From Bacillus stratosphericus (GTDB lineage: Bacteria > Bacillota > Bacilli > Bacillales > Bacillaceae), in NCBI RefSeq assembly GCF_020524495.1, contig NZ_JAIVLB010000025.1, forward strand, positions 1 to 48,908: a stretch of DNA of 48,908 bases, written 5' to 3'. Of this stretch, positions 42,138 to 48,908 are shown one piece after another. The notes beneath the pieces are model-generated. The model saw nothing but the letters and a program-made list of their open reading frames with translations, made no database searches and was not told the DNA's origin. Both the position numbers and the translations under genes were made by a program. The first letter of the stretch is position 1, and every line of letters begins with the position of its first letter.

Positions 42138-42260
42138 TAAAGAAACACTTACGGCTGTGATCTCTTTTTTTGATCAGCCGGGAGGCATCCGCCGAAAATT
42201 CGATAACCTCCATCCTCGTCAACTAAGCATCTGTCGTCCGATCGCTTAGTTCGGGCGCTA
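42138..42260 (-). ncRNA. glmS ribozyme-riboswitch
   Basis: Minus strand, cleavage bond between A at 42259 and G at 42258 (tA|GCGCCCGAAC). Conserved core: GACGAGGATGGAGGTTATCG, AATTTTCGGCGGATGCCTCC and CGGCTGATC...AGATCACAGCCGTAA (P4). Glucosamine-6-phosphate acts as cofactor for self-cleavage, which destabilises glmS mRNA: feedback on amino-sugar synthesis. Compared with B. subtilis, the P1 and P4 loops differ but the catalytic core is kept. A TATAAT just upstream (42263-42268) is too close to the cleavage site to judge as promoter. Confidence 0.96.
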
Positions 42261-42530
42261 TCATTATAAAAGTTCTTGAACATCTACCCTGCCTTTCCTG
42301 ATAGAATAAAAATCCAGTAACACAAGGATGATTGTACTATAAGGTCTGACCTCCGTCAATCAAATTTAGCGGGTGATCCCCGTCATTTTAGAAAGTGAGA
42401 CCTCCATACACTATATGCGATGAAGCTTGTCACGTTCTACCTTTGATGTGCTCTCCTATGTATGAAGGCAGCAGCAAATGGCCCTCTCTTATAAGATTCG
42501 TACAGATCCCTCCTCTTATGACGCTTATTC

Positions 42531-42568
42531 AAAAAAAGCAAACCGCAGGCTCTGCGATTTGCTTTTTT
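42531..42568 (-). terminator. Terminator of glmM
   Basis: AAAAAGCAAATCGCAGA / TGCGGTTTGCTTTTTTT stem, four bases past the glmM stop. It separates glmM from glmS, which must then have its own promoter. Confidence 0.88.
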
Positions 42569-42573
42569 ATCTA

Positions 42574-43920
42574 TTACTCAATACCCATTTCATCTTTGAC
42601 AACAGCCGTAATGCGAGCCACATATTCATCACACAGCTCTTTTGTTTTCGCCTCTGCCATGACACGTACAAGCGGCTCTGTTCCAGATGGACGAACAAGG
42701 ATACGGCCGTCACCGTTCATCTCTTTTTCGACCTCTTGGATCACAGCTTTCACTTTTTCATTTTCTTCCACTTTATATTTATCAGATACCTTCACATTCA
42801 CTAGAATTTGCGGGAACTTTTCCATTTCAGCCGCAAGCTCTGATAATGTTTTTCCTGTTGCTTTGAGTGTATTCACAAGCATGATCGCAGAAAGCATGCC
42901 GTCACCTGTCGTATTGTAATCAAGGAAAATCAAGTGGCCTGATTGCTCGCCGCCGACATTATAGCCGTCGTTTTTCATCGCCTCGACCACATAGCGGTCA
43001 CCAACAGCGGTTTGAATGCTCTTAATGCCTTGCTTTTCAAGCGCTTTATAGAAACCAAGGTTACTCATGACCGTTGACACGACGGTGTCATCCTTTAATC
43101 GGCCTTCACCCTTTAGATAACGTGCACATATGTACATAATTTGATCGCCGTCTACGATATCACCTTTTTCATCGACTGCAATTAAGCGGTCGCCGTCACC
43201 ATCAAACGCAAGGCCAATATCTGCACCCTTTTCTTTTACAAAAACAGAAAGTGCCTCTGGATGAGTGGAACCTACGCCATCGTTAATATTCAATCCGTTT
43301 GGTGATGTTCCCATTGTTGACACATCTGCATCTAAATCAGCAAATAAATGTGTCGCAAGAGAAGATGTTGCACCATGAGCACAGTCAAGCGCCACGTGAA
43401 TACCTGTGAAATCCTCGTCCGCTGTCTGCTTCAAGAATTGCAAGTATTTCTGACCGCCTTCAAAGTAATCATTCACCGTTCCAAGATCGGCTCCAACCGG
43501 ACGTGGTAATTGATCGACTGGCTGATCCATTAGCTGCTCAATTTCATTCTCCTGTTCATCTGACAGCTTAAAGCCGTCCCCGCCGAAAAATTTAATTCCG
43601 TTGTCTTGAACTGGGTTATGAGAAGCAGAAATCATGACACCTGCTTCTGCATCCATTGCCTTCGTTAAATAAGATACTCCAGGTGTTGAGATCACACCTA
43701 AACGCATCACTTCAGCCCCTATTGAAAGTAGACCTGCAACGAGAGCTCCTTCTAGCATATGACCGGATACACGTGTGTCTCGTCCAACGAGTACCTTTGG
43801 ACGTTCTTTATCCTTCGTGAGGACATAGCCACCAAATCTCCCAATTTTAAATGCGAGCTCTGGCGTTAATTCGTTATTAGCCACACCCCTTACACCATCA
43901 GTTCCAAAGTACTTGCCCAT
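42574..43920 (-). CDS. glmM: Phosphoglucosamine mutase GlmM
   Basis: 448 residues. Converts glucosamine-6-phosphate to glucosamine-1-phosphate on the path to UDP-GlcNAc. Phosphoserine Ser100 in [20 protein letters not shown], metal site [13 protein letters not shown], sugar-specificity loop [14 protein letters not shown], and phosphate site [17 protein letters not shown] 43920 is nine bases after aaggagc. It follows cdaR; in Bacillus and related species GlmM also binds and restrains the diadenylate cyclase CdaA, which fits their joint operon. Confidence 0.97.
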   Translation of the reverse strand: MGKYFGTDGVRGVANNELTPELAFKIGRFGGYVLTKDKERPKVLVGRDTRVSGHMLEGALVAGLLSIGAEVMRLGVISTPGVSYLTKAMDAEAGVMISASHNPVQDNGIKFFGGDGFKLSDEQENEIEQLMDQPVDQLPRPVGADLGTVNDYFEGGQKYLQFLKQTADEDFTGIHVALDCAHGATSSLATHLFADLDADVSTMGTSPNGLNINDGVGSTHPEALSVFVKEKGADIGLAFDGDGDRLIAVDEKGDIVDGDQIMYICARYLKGEGRLKDDTVVSTVMSNLGFYKALEKQGIKSIQTAVGDRYVVEAMKNDGYNVGGEQSGHLIFLDYNTTGDGMLSAIMLVNTLKATGKTLSELAAEMEKFPQILVNVKVSDKYKVEENEKVKAVIQEVEKEMNGDGRILVRPSGTEPLVRVMAEAKTKELCDEYVARITAVVKDEMGIE

Positions 43921-43970
43921 GTTTCAATCGCTCCTTTTTTACCGTTCAAGAGGACGCTGTGTCCCCTTTT

Positions 43971-45326
43971 TTATCTTCTTTGACCCGCTGTCATCGATTC
44001 CTCTTTACTCTTCTCTTCCTGATGATCATCGTCATCAGATGATTGATCCTTTCGATCATTCGTAGAAGCCGGCTGATCTTCTGAATCAGTAGAGGTAAGT
44101 TTTACTTTGACCTTTGATCTAGATAATGTCCATGTCACATTTTGAGGGCCATTCACTTGTACTTTGACCTCATGTGTTCCTTCGTTTAAGTCCCCCACAT
44201 TGATATAGGCTTCAATATCTGAAGCCTTTAGTTTATCAATTGCACTCTTTGATCCTTTTGCTGTTAACGTAAGACGCCCAGAAGACGGACTCACAAATTC
44301 AGAGCTGAGATCCTTGCTCAGACCCACGACAGAAATAGGTACATTATCGATCTTTTTTTCTTCAGCTGTTGCAACCTTCACTTTGATCTTAACGGTTTCA
44401 GGTGATACCTTTTTCACACCATCTGGCAGTAGAATGTCGGCATCAATCTCCGTATCATCTTTAATTTTGCTTAGGTCCAGCTTAACGCCATCAATAAAAT
44501 CTAGTGCATCTAGCACCTTTTGAGAACCGTAGACAGTGACCTCACTTGGGCTTGTCTCAATGCTTGAGATACTGATCCCATCCGGTAAGCTGCCCGTCCG
44601 CTCAATTTTAAACGGGATCTTCTTGCTCGGGCTCGTAATCGGGACCGTAATATCCACAACCGACGGACTCACTTTAACTGGTAGCTCATTCCCGCTGCTA
44701 TCATACACAGTGAGCTTCGCTTGTTTTTCAATTTGTTGATCGACATCCTCTAGGTTTACAAATGCTTTAATAACAGAAATTTTGTCGATCACGTCCTTTG
44801 AACCAGTGACAGTGACCTTTTTCGGATTCACGATAGGCTGTTCAGGTGAATAGCCGTCTTTGATTTTATTTTGATTATAAAATTCTGTTTCAACAGGGAA
44901 TTCAGCTGAGGTTTTTTCTTGTATCGTCACAGTTGTCACAGACGGATTAATCGTTAATGTGATCCCCTTTAATACACCTCTTGACTTCAGCTCTACTTTA
45001 TGTGTGCCTGTCGTTAACTTTTGCATATCTGCGTAAATTTCAAAATTCTTCGTTTGTCTTGCTGTTTTCACAGCACTTGTTGATCCTATAATCGTGACAT
45101 TGACTGTTTGCGGTACCCCAGTGACGACATACTTCTCGTCATCATAATACGCTTTAACAGGAATGTCAGTTAAGGTTGCTTCATCTGTCGTCGATGTTGG
45201 GAAAAAGGATTCACCGATTTTTTTCGGTGTGGGCGCTTGCGCTGAATTAACTGCACCATACAGCAATAAAGCGAAGACCAATGCAAGAAACTTAACGGCC
45301 CAGCGATTATTCATAATCTTATCCAT
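43971..45326 (-). CDS. cdaR: CdaA regulator CdaR (YbbR-domain protein)
   Basis: 451 residues. One N-terminal membrane anchor (FLALVFALLLYGAV, residues ~11-26), then four extracellular YbbR repeats (each begins with an I-P-V/FPVET-like strand and ends near tVtI), and a low-complexity acidic/Lys tail (SSDDDDHQEEKSKEE). It binds CdaA and modulates c-di-AMP production. ATG 45326 follows ggagggg and overlaps the cdaA stop by eight bases, implying translational coupling. The tail is more extended and acidic than I expect for B. subtilis CdaR. Confidence 0.93.
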   Translation of the reverse strand: MDKIMNNRWAVKFLALVFALLLYGAVNSAQAPTPKKIGESFFPTSTTDEATLTDIPVKAYYDDEKYVVTGVPQTVNVTIIGSTSAVKTARQTKNFEIYADMQKLTTGTHKVELKSRGVLKGITLTINPSVTTVTIQEKTSAEFPVETEFYNQNKIKDGYSPEQPIVNPKKVTVTGSKDVIDKISVIKAFVNLEDVDQQIEKQAKLTVYDSSGNELPVKVSPSVVDITVPITSPSKKIPFKIERTGSLPDGISISSIETSPSEVTVYGSQKVLDALDFIDGVKLDLSKIKDDTEIDADILLPDGVKKVSPETVKIKVKVATAEEKKIDNVPISVVGLSKDLSSEFVSPSSGRLTLTAKGSKSAIDKLKASDIEAYINVGDLNEGTHEVKVQVNGPQNVTWTLSRSKVKVKLTSTDSEDQPASTNDRKDQSSDDDDHQEEKSKEESMTAGQRR

Positions 45327-46140
45327 TTTTCTTGCCCCTCCAATACCATTTGGTCGAGGAATCATCTTTGCTGTTCTTACTAAATTCAGCAATTAGCATT
45401 TCTTCAAGCGCTTCTTCTGTTAATTCTCGATGGAGATCACCATTTCTTGCAACACTAATGCTACCTGTCTCCTCTGAGACGATGATTGTTAAGCTGTCCG
45501 TCACTTCACTAATACCGACTGCCGCCCGGTGACGGGTTCCGAGTTCCTTAGAGATAAAAGGACTTTCTGACAGTGGTAAATAACAACCCGCAGCTGCAAT
45601 CTCATCACGCTTCATAATAACAGCACCGTCATGAAGCGGTGTATTCGGAATGAAAATATTAATCAGCAACTCAGAACTGACCTTTGCATTCAAAGGAATT
45701 CCTGTCTCTATATAATCATTCATTCCAGTATCGCGCTCAATCGTCAGTAGCGCCCCTATTCTACGTTTTGCCATATAATTGATTGCTTTTGTAATTGCCT
45801 CGATCGTTTTCTGCTGCTGTTCCTCTACAGGTGTCCCGCTTCTTGAGAAGAAACGGCCGCGCCCAAGCTGCTCAAGCGCTCTCCTTAGCTCTGGCTGAAA
45901 AATAATAATGATCGCAAGGAACCCCCACGTAATCGCTTGATCCATCAGCCATTGAAGTGTATTAAGACCGAGATACGCACTTCCCATCCTGACGAGAACA
46001 ATGACCACAATTCCCTTTAAAAGCTGAACCGCTTTTGTTCCGCGGATGACCATCATTAATTTATATATCACATACCAAACAACGAGAATATCAACAGCAT
46101 TACCGAGGTACTGCAAAAAAGGAATATCCCCTAAAGCCAT
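45319..46140 (-). CDS. cdaA: Diadenylate cyclase CdaA (DacA)
   Basis: 273 residues, the B. subtilis CdaA length. Three N-terminal membrane helices (~10-90: VDILVVWYVIYKLMMVIRGT; LLKGIVVIVLVRMGSAYLGL; AITWGFLAIIIIFQPELRRA), then the DAC domain with NTPLHDGAVIM (DGA motif) and GTRHRAAVGISEVTD (RHR motif), which bind two ATP and make c-di-AMP. ATG 46140 follows ggagg by eight bases. First gene of the cdaA-cdaR-glmM operon. c-di-AMP controls potassium and osmolyte uptake. Confidence 0.96.
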   Translation of the reverse strand: MALGDIPFLQYLGNAVDILVVWYVIYKLMMVIRGTKAVQLLKGIVVIVLVRMGSAYLGLNTLQWLMDQAITWGFLAIIIIFQPELRRALEQLGRGRFFSRSGTPVEEQQQKTIEAITKAINYMAKRRIGALLTIERDTGMNDYIETGIPLNAKVSSELLINIFIPNTPLHDGAVIMKRDEIAAAGCYLPLSESPFISKELGTRHRAAVGISEVTDSLTIIVSEETGSISVARNGDLHRELTEEALEEMLIAEFSKNSKDDSSTKWYWRGKKNG

Positions 46141-46200
46141 TTCCTCGTCCTCCAGAATTTTCAAGTTTCTTCGTATGATGCATTTTTTATAAAAAAGAGC

Positions 46201-46234
46201 CTATGTATAAATACATAGCGTGGCTATTATACCA
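46201..46234 (-). promoter_or_regulatory. Extended -10 promoter and palindrome ahead of cdaA
   Basis: On the minus strand TGGTATAAT (46226-46234) is an extended -10 element. Starting about 8 bases downstream is a perfect palindrome CTATGTATttATACATAG (46201-46218) followed by gctcTTTTTTAT, a small hairpin plus T-run at the very start of the transcript. It may be an attenuator or a protein-binding site. Confidence 0.6.
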
Positions 46235-46310
46235 CATTTTGTTTCTTCAAGGAAAACAGTTGCCATATATGGCTGGCTTTCTAGTATGCATGTATCTGAT
46301 CGATTGTATA

Positions 46311-46346
46311 GAAAAAGAGCAGTCCCTAAGCTTAGAGACTGCTCTC
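46311..46346 (-). terminator. Terminator of sigW-rsiW
   Basis: AGAGCAGTC / GACTGCTCT stem with ~12-base loop; TTTTTC follows on the minus strand, 13 bases past the rsiW stop. Confidence 0.85.
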
Positions 46347-46358
46347 AAACTGTATGAT

Positions 46359-46985
46359 TTACTTTTGTTCCTCTGGCCCAATGACCCGCATCACGTCTTG
46401 TGCTGTGGATTTCAATTTGAACCAAATCCAATCAAACACTTCATTAATTTCATTGATTTGACCAGTGACTTGTCCGGCAGAAGCCGTCAGCTGTTCCCCA
46501 TTGACGACTGTTACATTTCCATCAACCTTGCCTTCTACAATCAGCTTGCCATTTTTGACAGTGACATCACCTTTGACGGTTTCCCCTTTAGGTACGGTCA
46601 CAATATCATTTTCAACCACGAGATTCGGCTGCTTTGACACACTGAAATTATGATCGGTATTCCAGCTTGTAAACAGACTGCCTCCCATCAATATCACAAA
46701 GAGGGCAGCGGCCACGATCAGTGGGTGAGCTTTAATCCATCTTTGAATCGACACACGCTTTTTCTCCTTTGGAAGACCTGCCATCACCTTTGCAGTGAAA
46801 TCAGATGGTGCTTCTATATGAGATGTACTCTGCACTAGCGCGATGGATTTCTCAATTTGTTGAAAATGAGTACGGCACTCCTCACACGATTGCAGATGGC
46901 TCTTTAATTCCTTTTCATCTTCAGGCTCAATATCCCCGTCTAAATACTGATGCATAAGCTGGACGATTTTATCCTGACAGCTCAT
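46359..46985 (-). CDS. rsiW: Anti-sigma-W factor RsiW
   Basis: 208 residues, as B. subtilis RsiW. N-terminal zinc-binding anti-sigma domain (MSCQDKIVQLMHQYLDGDIE; H-x3-C-x2-C in HLQSCEEC), one membrane helix (~87-104, LIVAAALFVILMGGSLF), then an extracellular part with GDVTVKNGKLIVEGKVDG repeats. Under envelope stress it is cut by PrsW and RasP, freeing SigW. ATG 46985 follows gaggtg by six bases; it lies 14 bases after sigW. Confidence 0.96.
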   Translation of the reverse strand: MSCQDKIVQLMHQYLDGDIEPEDEKELKSHLQSCEECRTHFQQIEKSIALVQSTSHIEAPSDFTAKVMAGLPKEKKRVSIQRWIKAHPLIVAAALFVILMGGSLFTSWNTDHNFSVSKQPNLVVENDIVTVPKGETVKGDVTVKNGKLIVEGKVDGNVTVVNGEQLTASAGQVTGQINEINEVFDWIWFKLKSTAQDVMRVIGPEEQK

Positions 46986-46999
46986 CAAAATCACCTCAC

Positions 47000-47563
47000 T
47001 CAAAGGTCTCTCAACTGTTTCCGGAGAGCCTCTCTACCCCTGTGTATTCTCGTTTTTACCGTACCAATTGGTATATTCAGAATCTCACTAATTTCTTTTA
47101 ACGAGAGTTCATCAATATACTTTAATACGATGACCGAACGATATTTATCTGGTAGTCTTAGAATTTTTTGCTGAATGGTGCTCGATAATTCAAGAGACAC
47201 CACCTCATCCTCTGGAAAAATGCCATCAGCAGCAATTTGAGAATACATATTCAGTCCTTCTGTGCCTGCCACCTCTGCATCTAAATAATAATCCGGCTTT
47301 TTTTTGCGAATACGGTCGATGGACAGGTTGGTTGCAATGCGGTACAGCCACGTGGAAAACTTACGATTCACATCAAAGCTCTCAATATTCACATAGGCAC
47401 GAATAAATGCCTCCTGTGCAATATCCTCCGCTTCGTGTGCATTCCCAAGCATACGGTAGCACAGCTGATAAATTTTGTCTTTATACAGGTCTACGATGTC
47501 TGTAAATGCGTTCTGGTCGCCTTTTTTCACTTGCTTAATTCTTTTTTTAATCATTGTTTCCAT
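47000..47563 (-). CDS. sigW: ECF sigma factor SigW
   Basis: 187 residues. Region 2 (FTDIVDLYKDKIYQLCYRML, AEDIAQEAFIRAYVNIESF, KFSTWLYRIATNLSIDRIRK) and region 4 (LPDKYRSVIVLKYIDELSLK, EISEILNIPIGTVKTRIHRG). It controls genes against wall-active antibiotics, bacteriocins and alkaline stress; it also governs some immunity to killing factors such as SKF and SdpC relatives, which lie near in this genome region. ATG 47563 is the family start. Its own sigma-W promoter lies at 47601-47626. Confidence 0.98.
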   Translation of the reverse strand: METMIKKRIKQVKKGDQNAFTDIVDLYKDKIYQLCYRMLGNAHEAEDIAQEAFIRAYVNIESFDVNRKFSTWLYRIATNLSIDRIRKKKPDYYLDAEVAGTEGLNMYSQIAADGIFPEDEVVSLELSSTIQQKILRLPDKYRSVIVLKYIDELSLKEISEILNIPIGTVKTRIHRGREALRKQLRDL

Positions 47564-47600
47564 AGTATATTCAACCTCTGCCTTCACCGGTCTTTATGTA

Positions 47601-47626
47601 TACGAACCTTCTTTCAAAAGGTTTCA
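47601..47626 (-). promoter_or_regulatory. Autoregulatory sigma-W promoter of sigW
   Basis: Minus strand TGAAAC (47621-47626), 16-base spacer, CGTA (47601-47604): exactly the sigma-W consensus, 38 bases upstream of the sigW start. Confidence 0.93.
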
Positions 47627-47717
47627 TTCTCCTCTAAAAAATAGTGTAACAAATTTTTGACAGCGTGTTGCGCTTATCAGTCGGTAAAAACCTTAATATA
47701 TCCTTAAATTTCCCCAA

Positions 47718-47748
47718 AATAAAAAAGAACAGGAACAAATCCCGCTCT
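47718..47748 (-). terminator. Terminator of rocF
   Basis: AGAGCGGGA / TCCTGTTCT stem (with G-U pairs) followed by TTTTTT on the minus strand, overlapping the rocF stop. Confidence 0.6.
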
Positions 47749-48658
47749 ACAATAACTTTTCACCCATTAAAGAACCAATTAAAGCAACTGCTGTTTCTGC
47801 TGTTTTATTTTTCTCATCTAATATCGGATTCACCTCAACAAATTCAGCAGAAGTCAAAATACCCGCTTCCTCTAAAAGCTCCATGGCAAGGTGACTCTCA
47901 CGATAACTAATGCCGCCCGCCACCGGAGTTCCTACACCAGGGCATTCCGCTGGATCTAATCCATCTAAATCAAGCGATAAGTGGACACCATCTGTTCTTT
48001 CCTTTAAATACGCAATGGCTTCTTCCATCACTCTGGTCATCCCCAAACGATCCATTTCATGCATTGTATACACCTTAATGCCTTTTTCTCTAATCAACGC
48101 CCTTTCTCCTTCATCTAAGGAACGAGCACCAATTAAAATGATATTTTCAGGCTTCACTTTAGGAGAATACCTACCAATATTCGTTAAATCAGCATGACCA
48201 ATGCCAATACTAACAGCAAGTGGCATTCCATGAATATTTCCAGAAGGAGATGTTTCTTCTGTATTTAAATCACCGTGCGCATCATACCAAATGACACCCA
48301 AGTTTTCATAATGCTTGGCTACACCGGCAAGTGTGCCGATTGCAATGCTGTGATCACCGCCTAAAATCAGCGGAAACGAACCTGACTGCACAATACTGTC
48401 AACCTTTTCAGCAAGAAGCTCATTCGCATCAGCATTCTCTGTTAGATTTTTTAGCTTTTCACTTGTATAGAGACCTTTCTCATCGTCCCTTTGCTCAACT
48501 GGAATATCTCCAAGATCCTCAACTTCAAATGAAAGCGATTCCAATTTTTCTTTTACACCAGCACATCGAATCGCACTCGGCCCCATATCGACGCCCCTTC
48601 TCATTTGACCCAAATCCATCGGAACCCCGATAATCGTGACCTTCTTTAGTTCTCCCAT
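47747..48658 (-). CDS. rocF: Arginase
   Basis: 303 residues; hydrolyses arginine to ornithine and urea. Ureohydrolase metal motifs: LILGGDHSIAIG, VIWYDAHGDLNT (DAHGD), LSLDLDGLDPAECPGVGTPV (DxDxxDP) and FVEVNPILDEKN. Mn(II) pair, hexameric enzyme. ATG 48658 follows aaagggg by eight bases. In B. subtilis 168 rocF is in the rocDEF operon elsewhere; here it is a lone gene beside sigW, upstream of it on the same strand, with a possible terminator between. No RocR/AhrC site was recognised. Confidence 0.96.
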   Translation of the reverse strand: MGELKKVTIIGVPMDLGQMRRGVDMGPSAIRCAGVKEKLESLSFEVEDLGDIPVEQRDDEKGLYTSEKLKNLTENADANELLAEKVDSIVQSGSFPLILGGDHSIAIGTLAGVAKHYENLGVIWYDAHGDLNTEETSPSGNIHGMPLAVSIGIGHADLTNIGRYSPKVKPENIILIGARSLDEGERALIREKGIKVYTMHEMDRLGMTRVMEEAIAYLKERTDGVHLSLDLDGLDPAECPGVGTPVAGGISYRESHLAMELLEEAGILTSAEFVEVNPILDEKNKTAETAVALIGSLMGEKLL

Positions 48659-48762
48659 ATATGTACATCCCCTTTCCGTTCATGCTTATATTTTACTTTC
48701 TCAATGCCTCCTGACTCAACTCAACAACATTTTGAATAGTTATACATTTCTTCTATCAATAT

Positions 48763-48791
48763 AAAAAAGACACCTTTTTGAAAAAGGTGTC
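48763..48791 (-). terminator. Terminator upstream of rocF
   Basis: GACACCTTTTT / AAAAAGGTGTC perfect 11-base stem, single-base loop, TTTTTTAT following on the minus strand. It ends whatever transcript comes from the right, probably that of a gene interrupted by the IS1182-like element. Confidence 0.85.
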
Positions 48792-48798
48792 TCAGACC

Positions 48799-48908
48799 GT
48801 AGACAAACCCCACCTTTACTTCAAGTAAAAGTGGGGTTTTCACTTATTTTGATAAAATTTATCAGTTGTCTTACGCTGGACATGGTCCTTTCCATGTCCA
48901 GTTTGCTA
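48799..48908 (-). mobile_element. IS1182-like element end, cut by window edge
   Basis: The minus strand from the window edge reads ...ANWTWKGPCPA then TAA (48871-48873), the same transposase tail as 1319-1517, followed by the same long hairpin AAACCCCAC / GTGGGGTTT (48805-48839) and gtctac. The match to the left copy starts at the window edge and ends at 48799. Whether the rest of the element is intact to the right is unknown. The two copies are inverted relative to each other. Confidence 0.8.

Noticed and set aside
42395-42919. 174-codon plus-strand frame
   Set aside because: Antisense to glmM and its terminator, serine/threonine-rich shadow translation, no ribosome site.
46203-46637. 144-codon plus-strand frame
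   Set aside because: Antisense to rsiW and its terminator; no ribosome site.
1-48908. CRISPR array, tRNA, rRNA, prophage or origin of replication
   Set aside because: No regularly spaced repeats, cloverleaf, rRNA or phage structural genes were recognised anywhere in the window.

Overview
The window looks like a chromosomal segment of a low-GC Firmicute of the Bacillus pumilus group (B. pumilus, B. safensis, B. altitudinis). The block rocF-sigW-rsiW-cdaA-cdaR-glmM-glmS at the right end, followed downstream by skf genes, glpTQ and trhO (ybfQ), matches my memory of Bacillus synteny. Strong Shine-Dalgarno sites, TTG and GTG starts and sigma-A promoters fit Bacillus. The species is an inference; no rRNA is present.

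Layout, left to right. 1-1.6 kb: an IS3-family remnant, a yfhM-like hydrolase, and the tail of an IS1182-like transposase. 1.6-9 kb: a VOC protein, an amino-acid permease beside an acyl-CoA-ligase-like enzyme with a divergent MarR regulator, wreckage of a TetR/alcohol-dehydrogenase pair, an amidase and a YitT-family membrane protein. 9-15.5 kb: the wall protease WprA, trhO, a new small membrane protein, and four broken genes (two permeases, a BglG-type antiterminator, an aldo/keto reductase). 15.5-18 kb: a very AT-rich island with one CDP-glycerol glycerophosphotransferase-like gene. 18-21.3 kb: a MarR gene with a clear operator, two small genes of 55 and 58 codons, a MaoC-like protein, and the purine exporter pbuE behind a textbook adenine riboswitch.

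21.3-25.5 kb: a sulfane-sulfur (persulfide) operon yrkJ-I-H-F-(broken rhodanese)-E plus a CstR-type repressor, with three matching operator palindromes. 25.5-28 kb: a YdcZ remnant, an AT-rich MFS gene and the tail of yyaL. 28-34.5 kb: a SurA-N lipoprotein, the glpT-glpQ operon, a second amino-acid permease and a DUF418 protein. 34.6-37.8 kb: a decayed skfE-skfF-skfG-skfH cluster, the export/immunity half of the sporulation killing factor operon, without skfA, skfB or skfC. Its ATPase is frameshifted in the Walker A motif, and skfH and a small downstream membrane gene are also broken. 38-40 kb: RidA, a GNAT acetyltransferase and a truncated PP-loop ATPase lie between skfE and the glmS terminator.

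40-48.7 kb: core envelope genes. glmS carries its metabolite-sensing ribozyme. glmM, cdaR and cdaA form the cyclic-di-AMP/amino-sugar operon. sigW-rsiW has its own autoregulatory sigma-W promoter. Arginase follows. The last 110 bases are a second copy of the IS1182-like tail, inverted relative to the copy at 1.3-1.6 kb, so related element ends bracket the window.

The main themes are a stable core at the right, strong gene decay through the middle, and several inserted AT-rich single genes. I found no CRISPR array, tRNA, rRNA or intact mobile element.
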